From the NCBI RefSeq assembly GCF_900114205.1, contig NZ_FOSH01000016.1, positions 1 through 64,000 of the forward strand: DNA of 64,000 nucleotides, read 5' to 3'. The notes below the pieces were generated by a model that was not told where the DNA came from, made no database searches, and saw only the letters and a program-made list of their open reading frames with translations. The translations under genes and the position numbers were made by a program. This stretch comes from Methylophaga sulfidovorans (GTDB lineage: Bacteria; Pseudomonadota; Gammaproteobacteria; Nitrosococcales; Methylophagaceae). Numbering within the stretch: position 1 is the stretch's first letter; the number at the start of each line of letters is the position of its first letter. This document shows, one piece after another, positions 53,601 through 60,744 of this stretch.

Positions 53601-53730
53601 GTGCAAACTCAGGGAAGATATCCAGGCTGGAATTGGATAACTTATATATGCCATAAATCAGCAACATAGAGGCTAACGCCACGACCACGCCTCGAAAGCG
53701 CACTGAGAAAGCAACGATTTTAGACAACAT
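50614..53730 (-). CDS. heavy-metal-type RND efflux pump, inner-membrane subunit
   Basis: A 1038-residue proton-driven trimeric exporter of the CusA/CzcA (HME) group with twelve membrane helices, two large periplasmic loops and the HME style N-terminus. Helix 4 carries GEVVDDAIIDTENI with Asp404, Asp405, Asp410 and Glu411, a different charged pattern from the Cu/Ag (GAMVDAAIV) and Co/Zn/Cd (DFGxIVDG) types, so the substrate metal is uncertain. The adaptor gene lies 41 bp upstream; no outer-membrane channel gene is nearby. An export role for metal or another cation is inferred. Confidence 0.85.
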   Translation of the reverse strand: MLSKIVAFSVRFRGVVVALASMLLIYGIYKLSNSSLDIFPEFAPKQVIIQTEAQGLTAEQVEVLVTQPLENALGGLVGMESIRSQSIPSLSVLIMTFYDSTDIYLDRQLVSERLLGLKEALPAGVGSPLMVPLESSSGTIMTIGLTSDSQDLMTLRSLVDWTLAPRLLSVDGVADINVFGGHERQLQIQIDPSKLAKYGISLDEVMTVAQQATGIMGTGFIENQNQRMTIQVSGQPLNAKQLAKVVVRKQGNTVLRLGDIAAVKEAPAPTIGGAAIGGKPAVVLMVIGQYKANTLAVTEGIEAALDEFKDGFAAEGVVLHDDLFRPANYIQTSLHNIQEHLMVGGALVMLVLILFLFNIRTAVISMTAIPLSLFTAMIVLLEFGININIMVLGGLAIALGEVVDDAIIDTENIFRRLRQNALLASPKPTMNVVYEASMEVRSSVVYASFIVMLVFVPLLTLSGVAGRMFEPLGEAYILAIFASLAVALTVTPALCHILLTRAGDVSHDEPPLVRMIKPVYGRVLSSISRFPRMTLVAVMGFCLAGLAILPFLGGSFLPELREGHYIIHTASVPGTSIEESLRIGGRIEQRVSEIPGVRSTSQWAGRAERGADTFGTHYSEYEVDLEPMDGPSQQRVLDQIREILETFPGVNSEVNTFLTERIDETISGYTSPIVVNIYGKDLNALDQTAQEVAKAIRDIDGATDVQLRAPPGEPQLEVRLDLDKLAYWGLRPAQVMRAVKTGFDGAVVGQVYEGNQVFNVVVVLPEKLRRQPQQLRELPIQTPDGVMLRLQDIATIQQVSGRHMIQHRGSQRLQTVTANVTNRDLSSFFAELKQRVHNEVAFTADIYPEFTGAAVAQAESREDLIVHSTLAGVGVLLLLFVALQSFRNMLLVLINLPFSLVGGVLAVVLTNGVLSIGSLVGFVTLFGITLRNAIMLVSHYQYMVKQEGAEWNLDTAIRGAQERLPSILITALVTALAMLPIAMNSDSPGREIMGPMASIIIGGLISSTILNLLVLPSVMLRYGQFKADKESQSGVNTI

Positions 53731-53771
53731 ACAGTGACACCCTAGTCAGCAGACAATGACAGAAGACGAGT

Positions 53772-54863
53772 TTAATCATCGTCGTCCTCATCATGAATCT
53801 GCCAGCGGAACTCTTCGGATAACAACATTTGTGCGCCAGAAATCACCAAACGGTTGCCTTCTTCAAACTCGTCCTGAATAAAAATACCGCCAGCGACGAG
53901 CTTGCCATCACTCAAAGGTATGCGTTTATAGCTGGTCTCATCTAATTGGATATAGGCCCATGGCTGACCTGAATACCAGACGATCGCCTCGTCCGGAATG
54001 TGGAATCCAGAGTCTGGCTCACTATTTTCTGGAATCCAGGCATCTAAACGCATCCCCAAACGAAGCTTGCCGGTCGCAATCCGAAAGTAATAGGTTTCAC
54101 CCTGAATTTGTTTGGCACTGATATAGGCTGGAGAAACGAAATAGGCTTTTCTTGCAGAGGCGCGATCACCCGCACGAGATACCCGAATCACATTCACATT
54201 TGCCGGTAAAGACGATTCTATAGGGAGTGTCACCATTAATAGTGTGTCATGACGGTTAATTAGTCTTTCAAGCTCTTTTGAAGATTTATCCATGACCCAG
54301 CTCGCTATAGATTCACCCCAGCTTTGAATTAACTCTGTTTTAGCATCTTCAAGCTGAAACTCGGCAGAGTCGAGATTGGCTTTCGCTTCACGCCAGCTGG
54401 TCTCAGCATAAATCACATTTTTACTGGCCACACTGCCGGTGCCCTTAGCCAGCTTTTTCAATCTTTCCCATTCAAGTCGATCTGCATTTTCAGTGACCTT
54501 AGCGATGGTGACAGCCGAACGCAGCTGATTGAGTCGTGAGCGCCATTGGATGAGATCACGAATATCCACCACTTCCGCATAGGCTTTAAATTCAGGGAAT
54601 AATAAGCTCTTCGTCAACTTAAGCGTTTGAATGCCTGTATAAGGAGCCGTTTCGTCGTCTAGTTTGACAATAAGCGGGCGATTCACATCACCGCTATGTT
54701 GAAGCTCATCGTCGTCATCATCATTATCTGCCTGTTGATGGCTGGAAATAATCGTTTGGAATCGCTCAGTCCATGATGTATCCGATAGGACCCCGACCAC
54801 AATAAACACAACAGCAGCCAGAATTATCAACGACCAGAACCATTTTTTACTCGATGCCGACAT
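53772..54863 (-). CDS. RND efflux periplasmic adaptor (membrane fusion) protein
   Basis: A 363-residue adaptor for the pump downstream. It has an N-terminal membrane anchor (about 8-27), a short helical hairpin (LNQLRSAVTIAKVTENADRLEWERLKKLAKG in part) and beta-barrel regions (GETYYFRIATGKLRLGMRL, IPDEAIVWYSGQPWAYI). Acidic clusters occur at both ends of the mature part: DNDDDDDE about residue 47-54 and DEDDDD at the very C-terminus. These could bind cations and are unusual. First gene of the pair. Confidence 0.82.
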   Translation of the reverse strand: MSASSKKWFWSLIILAAVVFIVVGVLSDTSWTERFQTIISSHQQADNDDDDDELQHSGDVNRPLIVKLDDETAPYTGIQTLKLTKSLLFPEFKAYAEVVDIRDLIQWRSRLNQLRSAVTIAKVTENADRLEWERLKKLAKGTGSVASKNVIYAETSWREAKANLDSAEFQLEDAKTELIQSWGESIASWVMDKSSKELERLINRHDTLLMVTLPIESSLPANVNVIRVSRAGDRASARKAYFVSPAYISAKQIQGETYYFRIATGKLRLGMRLDAWIPENSEPDSGFHIPDEAIVWYSGQPWAYIQLDETSYKRIPLSDGKLVAGGIFIQDEFEEGNRLVISGAQMLLSEEFRWQIHDEDDDD

Positions 54864-54960
54864 TCAGTTATCCATTGAATAATCAATAAAAATAGCTGGT
54901 CATTAGAGCATGCCCCTCACAACCGGACAAGTCTGGAATACAATTAATGATGATTTCCCC

Positions 54961-54989
54961 TTGACATCAACACTGTCAGAAGGTTTAAT
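54961..54989 (+). promoter_or_regulatory. sigma-70 promoter of tRNA-Phe
   Basis: TTGACA (54961-54966) and TTTAAT (54984-54989) are separated by 17 bp, a near-consensus promoter about 13 bp before the tRNA. The tRNA is presumably monocistronic. Confidence 0.85.
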
Positions 54990-55002
54990 ACGCACCCTTA
55001 TC

Positions 55003-55078
55003 GGCTCGATAGCTCAGTTGGTAGAGCAAGGGATTGAAAATCCCTGTGTCCCTGGTTCGATTCCAGGTCGAGCCACCA
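55003..55078 (+). tRNA. tRNA-Phe (GAA)
   Basis: A complete 76-nt cloverleaf with encoded CCA. The acceptor stem GGCTCGA pairs with TCGAGCC, the D arm is GCTCAGTTGGTAGAGC, the anticodon stem-loop GGGATTGAAAATCCC carries GAA, and the T arm has GGTTCGATTCC. It closely resembles E. coli tRNA-Phe in its anticodon and T regions. Confidence 0.97.
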
Positions 55079-55090
55079 TGGATTTTAAAG

Positions 55091-55123
55091 AACCCAGACT
55101 TCTGAAAAGAAGCTGGGTTTTTT
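55091..55123 (+). terminator. tRNA-Phe terminator
   Basis: AACCCAG and CTGGGTT arms with an inner CTTCT/AGAAG stem and GAAA loop, followed by six or more T. Confidence 0.85.
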
Positions 55124-55397
55124 ATTGCCTGTCATTTTTGTTGCATAATTTCCACAGCAAATTATCGCCGTACTCGTATATCCTTATATCCTAATTTATC
55201 AACACTTCCGATAACAGATATTCAAAAATATGTGGTAAAAAAAACACAAAAATGTGATTTTCTCGTCAAATTTAAAAAAATTGTTGTAAAAGTGTTGCAA
55301 TAGATTTTTTTATATGCAAAATAGCTAACAACCGAGACAAACTCCGGTTACGAGAGAGACTTAAAGTAATCTGTTAACAATTAGAAGGTGAAACAGA

Positions 55398-56561
55398 ATG
55401 AAATTATTAAAAAAATCAACACTGGCTACATTAGTCGGTGCAGCAGCCTTGACAGCTGCTGGTGCAGCTAACGCGACAATCGTTGTCGGTGGTGAAAACG
55501 GCTACGAATTCAGCGTTGACGGTAACATCAACCAATTCTTTATCGCTAGCGATCAAAATAACGCTGGTGGTGGTCAAGATAACCAACAAGTAGCTAACGG
55601 CCTGTTACCTACATTCTTTGGTTTCAATGTAGCAATGCCTGAAATCAATGGTCTTAAAGTGGCAGCACGTGTTTCTATCTCACCATCAACTAACAATGGT
55701 AGCTATGTTAATGGTAATAACGCAATGGAACAACGTGAAGCGTATGCTACTGTTGACGGTTCATTTGGTCAAATCATGTTAGGTAAAGGCCTAGGTCTTT
55801 ATTCGGCAAATAACATCCTGTTAGACCAAACTCTATACGGTGTGGGTGCGACTGGTCAGACAGCTGCAGGTAACCAAAACACAGGTACAACGTCTTTAGG
55901 TCGTATTGGTTGGGGTTATGACTATGCTAACTGGCGTTCACAAATCCGTTATACCACTCCTGATATGAACGGCTTTAAAGCTGCTGTCGCTGTAGTAGAC
56001 GGTGAAGGCTTATTAGGAACTGTAGGCGACGATAGTGAAAAAGATCCTCGTTATGAAGCATCTTTAAGCTATGCAACAGCATTTGACGGCGGTTCTATGA
56101 AACTGTGGTTAGATGGTATGACTCAAAAAATTAAATATTCAACAGCAGCTGGCTCAGAAAGATCTGATGCATATACTGTTGGTGGTCAATTAATCTTTGG
56201 TGGTATTGAAGCGGTTGCATCATATTACGACAGTAAAGGTCAAGGTATTGGTGGACTAGGTCTTGGTGCAGCAGATGCTAACGGAAAGGCTGTTGACGGA
56301 GATGGTTACTATGCACAGTTAGGTTACCGTTTTGCTGGTCAAACATTCGTTGCAGCATCATACGGTGAATCAACACTTGACCGTGGAAACACCGAAGATA
56401 TCGACACAAACTCAATGACTACAATCGGTATCTACCATGATGTAACGGCTAACCTGAAACTGGTTGCTGAATATTCTAAGATGGAAACAGAGTATCACAG
56501 CTCAGCAACTTCTGATGCAGATGTTGACGTTCTATCTGTTGGTGGTTTCATCAGCTGGTAA
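55398..56561 (+). CDS. Gram-negative porin
   Basis: A 387-residue outer-membrane beta-barrel with a signal peptide (about 1-26, ANA), many alternating strands, long Gly/Asn-rich loops and a C-terminal aromatic residue (VGGFISW; Trp instead of the more usual Phe). General diffusion porin by pattern; selectivity cannot be told. The ribosome site GAAGGTG and a terminator frame a single-gene unit. Confidence 0.88.
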   Translation: MKLLKKSTLATLVGAAALTAAGAANATIVVGGENGYEFSVDGNINQFFIASDQNNAGGGQDNQQVANGLLPTFFGFNVAMPEINGLKVAARVSISPSTNNGSYVNGNNAMEQREAYATVDGSFGQIMLGKGLGLYSANNILLDQTLYGVGATGQTAAGNQNTGTTSLGRIGWGYDYANWRSQIRYTTPDMNGFKAAVAVVDGEGLLGTVGDDSEKDPRYEASLSYATAFDGGSMKLWLDGMTQKIKYSTAAGSERSDAYTVGGQLIFGGIEAVASYYDSKGQGIGGLGLGAADANGKAVDGDGYYAQLGYRFAGQTFVAASYGESTLDRGNTEDIDTNSMTTIGIYHDVTANLKLVAEYSKMETEYHSSATSDADVDVLSVGGFISW

Positions 56562-56603
56562 GCTAATCTGAAACAATTCATTAGAATTGATTCAAAGCTT
56601 ATT

Positions 56604-56638
56604 AAAAAGGCCTCAACCTTCGGGTTGGGGCTTTTTTT
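56604..56638 (+). terminator. porin terminator
   Basis: CCTCAACC and GGTTGGGG (one G-U pair) around a TTCG tetraloop, with AAAAGG/CTTTTTTT extension and T-run. Strong. Confidence 0.9.
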
Positions 56639-56946
56639 ATATCTGTCTTTTTTTATTTACACTATCGATCCGCCCCCCCCCCCTAAAACGCTTTTGCTCA
56701 CTTCTGCTGTTTTAAAATTCACTGCGCACTTTTGGGGCTTTTTAAAAATAAACGGTGCTTTTTAGTGCACTAAAATCAACTATCACGTCCTTTCTGTATA
56801 GTCGATAACACAACACTTTTTTATTTCCACCATCTAGATCTAAGTCTTTGAAACTGCTGAAAAGACTGACTATCACTGCTTTCAATTAAGTCTTTCTCAT
56901 TATTTTTCACCAACTTTTCTTTAGAAAGTCAGTAACCAAGCTCTGC
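56639..56946. promoter_or_regulatory. upstream regulatory region of the transporter operon
   Basis: About 310 bp without a gene. It contains an 11-base C run (56673-56683). It also has several GCAC/GTGC half sites (56726-56729, 56754-56758, 56765-56770), 180-220 bp upstream of the sigma-54-like promoter, a usual distance for NtrC-type enhancer sites. None is a full consensus palindrome, so the enhancer reading is tentative. Confidence 0.35.
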
Positions 56947-56962
56947 TGGCATAGTTACTGCA
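56947..56962 (+). promoter_or_regulatory. sigma-54-like -24/-12 promoter
   Basis: TGGCATAGTTACTGCA keeps the invariant GG and GC dinucleotides at the exact 10-bp spacing of TGGCAC-N5-TTGCA, with two mismatches elsewhere. The predicted start site is about 56973, and the first gene starts at 57016. Sigma-54 dependence would fit nitrogen-limited expression. Confidence 0.55.
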
Positions 56963-56969
56963 GACATCA

Positions 56970-56997
56970 GTATTACCAAATTGGTAAATCGTAATAC
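56970..56997 (+). promoter_or_regulatory. NikR-type operator dyad GTATTA-N16-TAATAC
   Basis: GTATTA (56970-56975) and TAATAC (56992-56997) are perfect inverted repeats separated by 16 bp, identical in layout to the E. coli NikR operator GTATGA-N16-TCATAC. The symmetry extends one more base on each side (AGTATTAC with GTAATACT). It covers about -3 to +25 relative to the predicted sigma-54 start, a repressor position. A second palindrome, TTACCAA-A-TTGGTAA (56973-56987), overlaps it with a different centre. Confidence 0.6.
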
Positions 56998-57015
56998 TAA
57001 CTGGGGTATCTAAAA

Positions 57016-57981
57016 ATGAAAAAAAGATTGTTTCTATCTGTTTTCGCAGGCTTATTACTCGCTGGTAATGCCAGTGCTGAACCACTTAAGATAGGCTACA
57101 GCGACTGGCCAGGCTGGGTTGCCTGGGAAATTGCTATCGAAAAACACATGTTTGAGAAAGTGGGTGTGGATGTACAATTTGAATGGTTTGATTACGTTGC
57201 CAGTATGGATGCCTTTGCTGCGGGCCAGTTAGATGCAGTTACTATGACTAATGGCGATGCTTTGGTAACGGGGGCTACCGGCGCACAAAACGTGATGATC
57301 CTGATTAATGACTACAGTAATGGTAACGATATGATTGTCGGCGCGCCTGGCATCAATTCCATCACTGATCTGAAAGGTAAAAAAGTAGGTGTCGAACTGG
57401 GTTTTGTTGATCACTTATTATTACTGAATGGTTTAGAAAAAGCGGGTATGACTGAAAGTGATGTTGAATTAGTCAATGTCCCCACCAATGAAACACCGCA
57501 AGTATTGGCTTCAGGTCAGGTCGATGCTGTTGGTGCATGGCAACCAAGTTCGGGCCAGGCTTTGCAACTTGTTCCAGGCTCAAAACCTATCTACACCAGT
57601 GCCGATGAACCCGGCCTTATTTATGATGTACTCGCAGTATCACCATCAAGCTTAGCGGCCCACAAAGATGAGTGGAAAAAAGTTATCGATGCCTGGTATA
57701 TGGCGGTTGATTACTTAAATGATCCTAAAACACGTGATGATGCGATCAGCATTATGGCCGCACGGGTTGGTGTTGAACCAGAAGTTTATAAAGCCTTTAT
57801 TGATGGAACAAAGATTTTGACCAAAGAAGAGGCGCAGGCCTTTATGAAAAAAGCGGATGGTTTCGGTTCTTTGTATGGTTCAACTGAAATTGCCGACAAG
57901 TTTAATGTCGACAATAAAGTTTATGCAGATAAGCAGACTGTCGAAAATTATATTGATCCCTCCCTTTTACTAGGCGAGTAA
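57016..57981 (+). CDS. NitT/TauT-type ABC transporter substrate-binding protein
   Basis: A periplasmic binding protein of 321 residues with a signal peptide (about 1-21, ASA). The NMT1/SsuA-like fold starts [17 protein letters not shown]. The segment [25 protein letters not shown] and [11 protein letters not shown] recall the binding proteins encoded with urea-carboxylase/guanidine genes, so a small nitrogen compound is plausible, but the ligand is not determined. It is the first gene of the operon, behind a sigma-54-like promoter and a NikR-type operator, and is followed by a short hairpin. Confidence 0.88.
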   Translation: MKKRLFLSVFAGLLLAGNASAEPLKIGYSDWPGWVAWEIAIEKHMFEKVGVDVQFEWFDYVASMDAFAAGQLDAVTMTNGDALVTGATGAQNVMILINDYSNGNDMIVGAPGINSITDLKGKKVGVELGFVDHLLLLNGLEKAGMTESDVELVNVPTNETPQVLASGQVDAVGAWQPSSGQALQLVPGSKPIYTSADEPGLIYDVLAVSPSSLAAHKDEWKKVIDAWYMAVDYLNDPKTRDDAISIMAARVGVEPEVYKAFIDGTKILTKEEAQAFMKKADGFGSLYGSTEIADKFNVDNKVYADKQTVENYIDPSLLLGE

Positions 57982-57991
57982 TACGTTAACG

Positions 57992-58015
57992 GGTACCGGC
58001 ATTTCTGTCGGTACC
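57992..58015 (+). other. intercistronic hairpin after the binding-protein gene
   Basis: GGTACCG (57992-57998) and CGGTACC (58009-58015) form a 7-bp stem with a 10-nt loop. No T-run follows directly, so it more likely stabilises the upstream mRNA than terminates. Confidence 0.5.
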
Positions 58016-58088
58016 TCTCTCCTCCTGATTTTTTATGTCATTTACAGGCAGGGGATCGTGTTGTCTGAAAATAGCAAAGGTACTGTTT

Positions 58089-59036
58089 ATGTCACTCTTT
58101 TCAGTTAATAAACCGCTTGAACCGCGTAGTCGACAATTAGTGACTATTAGCAGTTTTGTATTACCAATTCTTCTCTGGTGTCTGGTCAGTTATGTACCGT
58201 TTATCTGGCATCCGGAAGTAGAAATCACTTCGCCCGGCTCTGTGAACTACTTTCGTGAAGGTATGTTGGTTAATAAAACAGTTTTTAATGCAGAAAGTGA
58301 CAAAGCGTCTGCAGCAGGTAAAGCCACACCTGAAGGTATACCTGCCAACCCAATTTATCTGCCTGCGCCACATGAGGTACTAACTGCTTTCTATACGTCA
58401 TTTACCACCGAACCTAAACGTAGCAGTGAGCTTTGGTTACATGAAAGTCTTTGGAGCAGTATTCAGGTTATTTTTTATGGCTTCCTTTTATCATCGATCA
58501 TTGGCATTCCGCTAGGCGTATTAGCTGGTACCTATGACTTCTTCTCTCGCCTATTCGAGCCTTTTATTGAATTCTTTCGCTACCTTCCAGCACCAGCCTT
58601 TGGTGCGTTGGCAGTCGCTGTTCTGGGCATATACCAGGCCCCAAAAATTGCCATCATTTTTATCGGTACCTTTTTTCAGCAAGTACTCATCGTAGCGAAT
58701 ACCACCCGTAAGCTGGACCCAGCTTTACTCGAAGCAGGTCAAACCTTGGGAGCCAACAATCGCTCCATGCTATTTCGTATCGTTCTACCGGGGATTTTGC
58801 CAGATCTATACCGTGATACTCGCATTCTGCTTGGCTGGGCATGGACCTATCTGATTGTGGCCGAATTGATTGGTACCAGCTCAGGCATCACCTGGTTTAT
58901 CACCCAACAGGCACGTTACAAAAACTTCGACAATGTCTTCGCTGCCATCATGATGATCGGCATTTTAGGCCTGACCATTGACTTATTACTTGCCTGGTTT
59001 GGACGTCGTCTTTTCCCTTGGCAAAAAGCGAATTAG
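58089..59036 (+). CDS. NitT/TauT-type ABC transporter permease
   Basis: A 315-residue inner-membrane permease. After the first membrane helix (about 21-40) comes a periplasmic insertion of about 55 residues (WHPEVEITSPGSVNYF and onward), followed by the usual five helices with the coupling loop EAGQTLGANNRSMLFRIVLP. The insertion is longer than in SsuC or TauC. ATG 58089 is chosen because AAAGG lies 8 bp upstream; a longer frame from 58035 has no membrane or ribosome signal. ATPase follows after 9 bp. Confidence 0.88.
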   Translation: MSLFSVNKPLEPRSRQLVTISSFVLPILLWCLVSYVPFIWHPEVEITSPGSVNYFREGMLVNKTVFNAESDKASAAGKATPEGIPANPIYLPAPHEVLTAFYTSFTTEPKRSSELWLHESLWSSIQVIFYGFLLSSIIGIPLGVLAGTYDFFSRLFEPFIEFFRYLPAPAFGALAVAVLGIYQAPKIAIIFIGTFFQQVLIVANTTRKLDPALLEAGQTLGANNRSMLFRIVLPGILPDLYRDTRILLGWAWTYLIVAELIGTSSGITWFITQQARYKNFDNVFAAIMMIGILGLTIDLLLAWFGRRLFPWQKAN

Positions 59037-59045
59037 GAGCACGAT

Positions 59046-59954
59046 ATGAGTGAATCAACCTTACCCGATTATCGCGTTCAGTCTGATGCTGTTCGAGATC
59101 GTTTTGCCCGCATCAAAAAGCGTCCGGTGACGATGGAAGTTGCTGGATTAAGCAAAACATTCCAAAGCCGACATGGGACTGTTACCGCCCTGAAAGACAT
59201 TAACCTGACTATCCATAAACGTGAATTTGTCTGCGTGATCGGACCATCAGGCTGTGGTAAATCCACCCTGATTCGCATTCTGGCTGGCCTTGAGCAAGCC
59301 ACCGAAGGTGAAGTCAAACTGGATGGCAAAGTCGTCGATAAACCGGGGCCAGAGCGAGGCATGGTATTCCAGGGTTACACCTTGTTCCCATGGCTAACCG
59401 TCAAGAAAAACATTATGTTTGGTCTGATTGAGTCTGGCTATGACAAAGGCACGGCAGAAGCGGAAGCCAGACAATGGATCGAGTTAATTGGCTTGTCACG
59501 CTTTGAAAACAGCTATCCACATCAACTCTCTGGCGGTATGAAACAACGGGTGGCCATTGCCAGAGCATTAGCCAATAAACCCAAAGTGCTGTTGATGGAT
59601 GAGCCCTTTGGTGCACTTGATGCACAAACTCGTAGCAAAATGCAGGCATACCTGATGGAGATTTGGAAAAACATCGATGTCACGGTGTTTTTTATCACCC
59701 ACGATTTAGATGAAGCCATTTATCTGGCGGATCGCATTCTGGTGCTGAAAGCGAATCCGGGTGAAGTACAGGAAGTCATCGAAGTGGCTGTGCCTCAGCC
59801 ACGTCATCCGGAACAATTTTTATCCCCCGAGTTTATTGCTACCAAGAAGCGTCTGGAAGAACTGATTCACCCTCCTAAGCAGGATGATGATGAAGATCAC
59901 CTGAACCTTGTGCGCATGGTGCCTGTAAATGATGAAGTTGGGAGCGTTTTCTAA
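59046..59954 (+). CDS. NitT/TauT-type ABC transporter ATP-binding protein
   Basis: A 302-residue ATPase with Walker [10 protein letters not shown], a Q-loop in [12 protein letters not shown], signature [15 protein letters not shown] and Walker [16 protein letters not shown]. About 45 residues follow the core and end in an acidic segment ([10 protein letters not shown]). Its stop shares one base with the next ATG (59954), so the amidohydrolase is translated with it. Confidence 0.93.
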   Translation: MSESTLPDYRVQSDAVRDRFARIKKRPVTMEVAGLSKTFQSRHGTVTALKDINLTIHKREFVCVIGPSGCGKSTLIRILAGLEQATEGEVKLDGKVVDKPGPERGMVFQGYTLFPWLTVKKNIMFGLIESGYDKGTAEAEARQWIELIGLSRFENSYPHQLSGGMKQRVAIARALANKPKVLLMDEPFGALDAQTRSKMQAYLMEIWKNIDVTVFFITHDLDEAIYLADRILVLKANPGEVQEVIEVAVPQPRHPEQFLSPEFIATKKRLEELIHPPKQDDDEDHLNLVRMVPVNDEVGSVF

Positions 59955-60718
59955 TGTATGAATTAGCACAAATGACTTGGGAAGAAGTCGCTACAGCAGT
60001 TAAAAACGGTGTTGATACCGCTTTACTTCCGGTAGGAGCTACCGAACAGCACGGGCCACATATGGGCTGTGGTATGGACTCGGCCATTGCTGACACCTTA
60101 TGCAAAGAAGTGGCGAAACAAACACCGGTTATTTTATTACCGACCCAGCCCTATGGCTGCTCTATCGGTCACTCCAAAAGGTGGCCAGGCACGATGGCTT
60201 TGAATCCCAAAACATTAATTGATGTTATTTCCGATATCGGTGACTGGGTGGCTTCTTCTGGTATCAAACGACTATTACTTATCAACGGTCATGTGACCAA
60301 TGCTGCCCCACTTCGTTGTGCCTTGGAAATGCTCAGAGCGCGTCATGACGACTTAATGATTGGCTTAGTACATACCGCTCAAATTTCGGAGCGAGTCCGC
60401 AAAGCCCATCACGACGATGCTGAAGACTGGCATGCCAATCAAGCCGAAACAGCCTTGATGATGGCCTTACATCCGGAGTTAGTGCGTGAAGATAAATTAC
60501 TCGACGCTGACGATCCGGACCGAACTGATGGCTGCGTGTTTAGCCATCCTGTCAATCGCACCAGTTTAAATGGCGTGACAGGTAAACCATCTGCAGCAAC
60601 AAAAGCTGATGGTGAAGCACTTTTTTCATGGATGTGTGAAGACTTATCTCAACTGGTGATGAGAGCAATTAAGGAACAACCGCCGCTTGATCAAAGCTAC
60701 CACCAGTCTCTTTTATAA
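59954..60718 (+). CDS. creatininase-family metal-dependent amidohydrolase
   Basis: The 254-residue protein has the family's metal site: Glu and His in LLPVGATEQHGPH, an Asp in GMDSAIAD, the His in LLINGHVTN and a late Glu in ANQAETALM. True creatininase has NGHYEN at the fourth site while this has NGHVTN, so it probably acts on a different amide, as MftE and ArfB relatives do. Family members hydrolyse cyclic or linear amide bonds with two metal ions. Overlap with the ABC ATPase gene and a ligase gene 26 bp downstream tie it to the fate of the imported compound. Cytoplasmic. Confidence 0.85.
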   Translation: MYELAQMTWEEVATAVKNGVDTALLPVGATEQHGPHMGCGMDSAIADTLCKEVAKQTPVILLPTQPYGCSIGHSKRWPGTMALNPKTLIDVISDIGDWVASSGIKRLLLINGHVTNAAPLRCALEMLRARHDDLMIGLVHTAQISERVRKAHHDDAEDWHANQAETALMMALHPELVREDKLLDADDPDRTDGCVFSHPVNRTSLNGVTGKPSAATKADGEALFSWMCEDLSQLVMRAIKEQPPLDQSYHQSLL

Positions 60719-60744
60719 ATCATTAACCAAAGAAGGGTAATCTC

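Noticed and set aside
59954-60718. True creatininase (creatinine to creatine)
   Set aside because: The metal-site segment NGHVTN differs from the NGHYEN of creatininase and no creatinase gene is adjacent.
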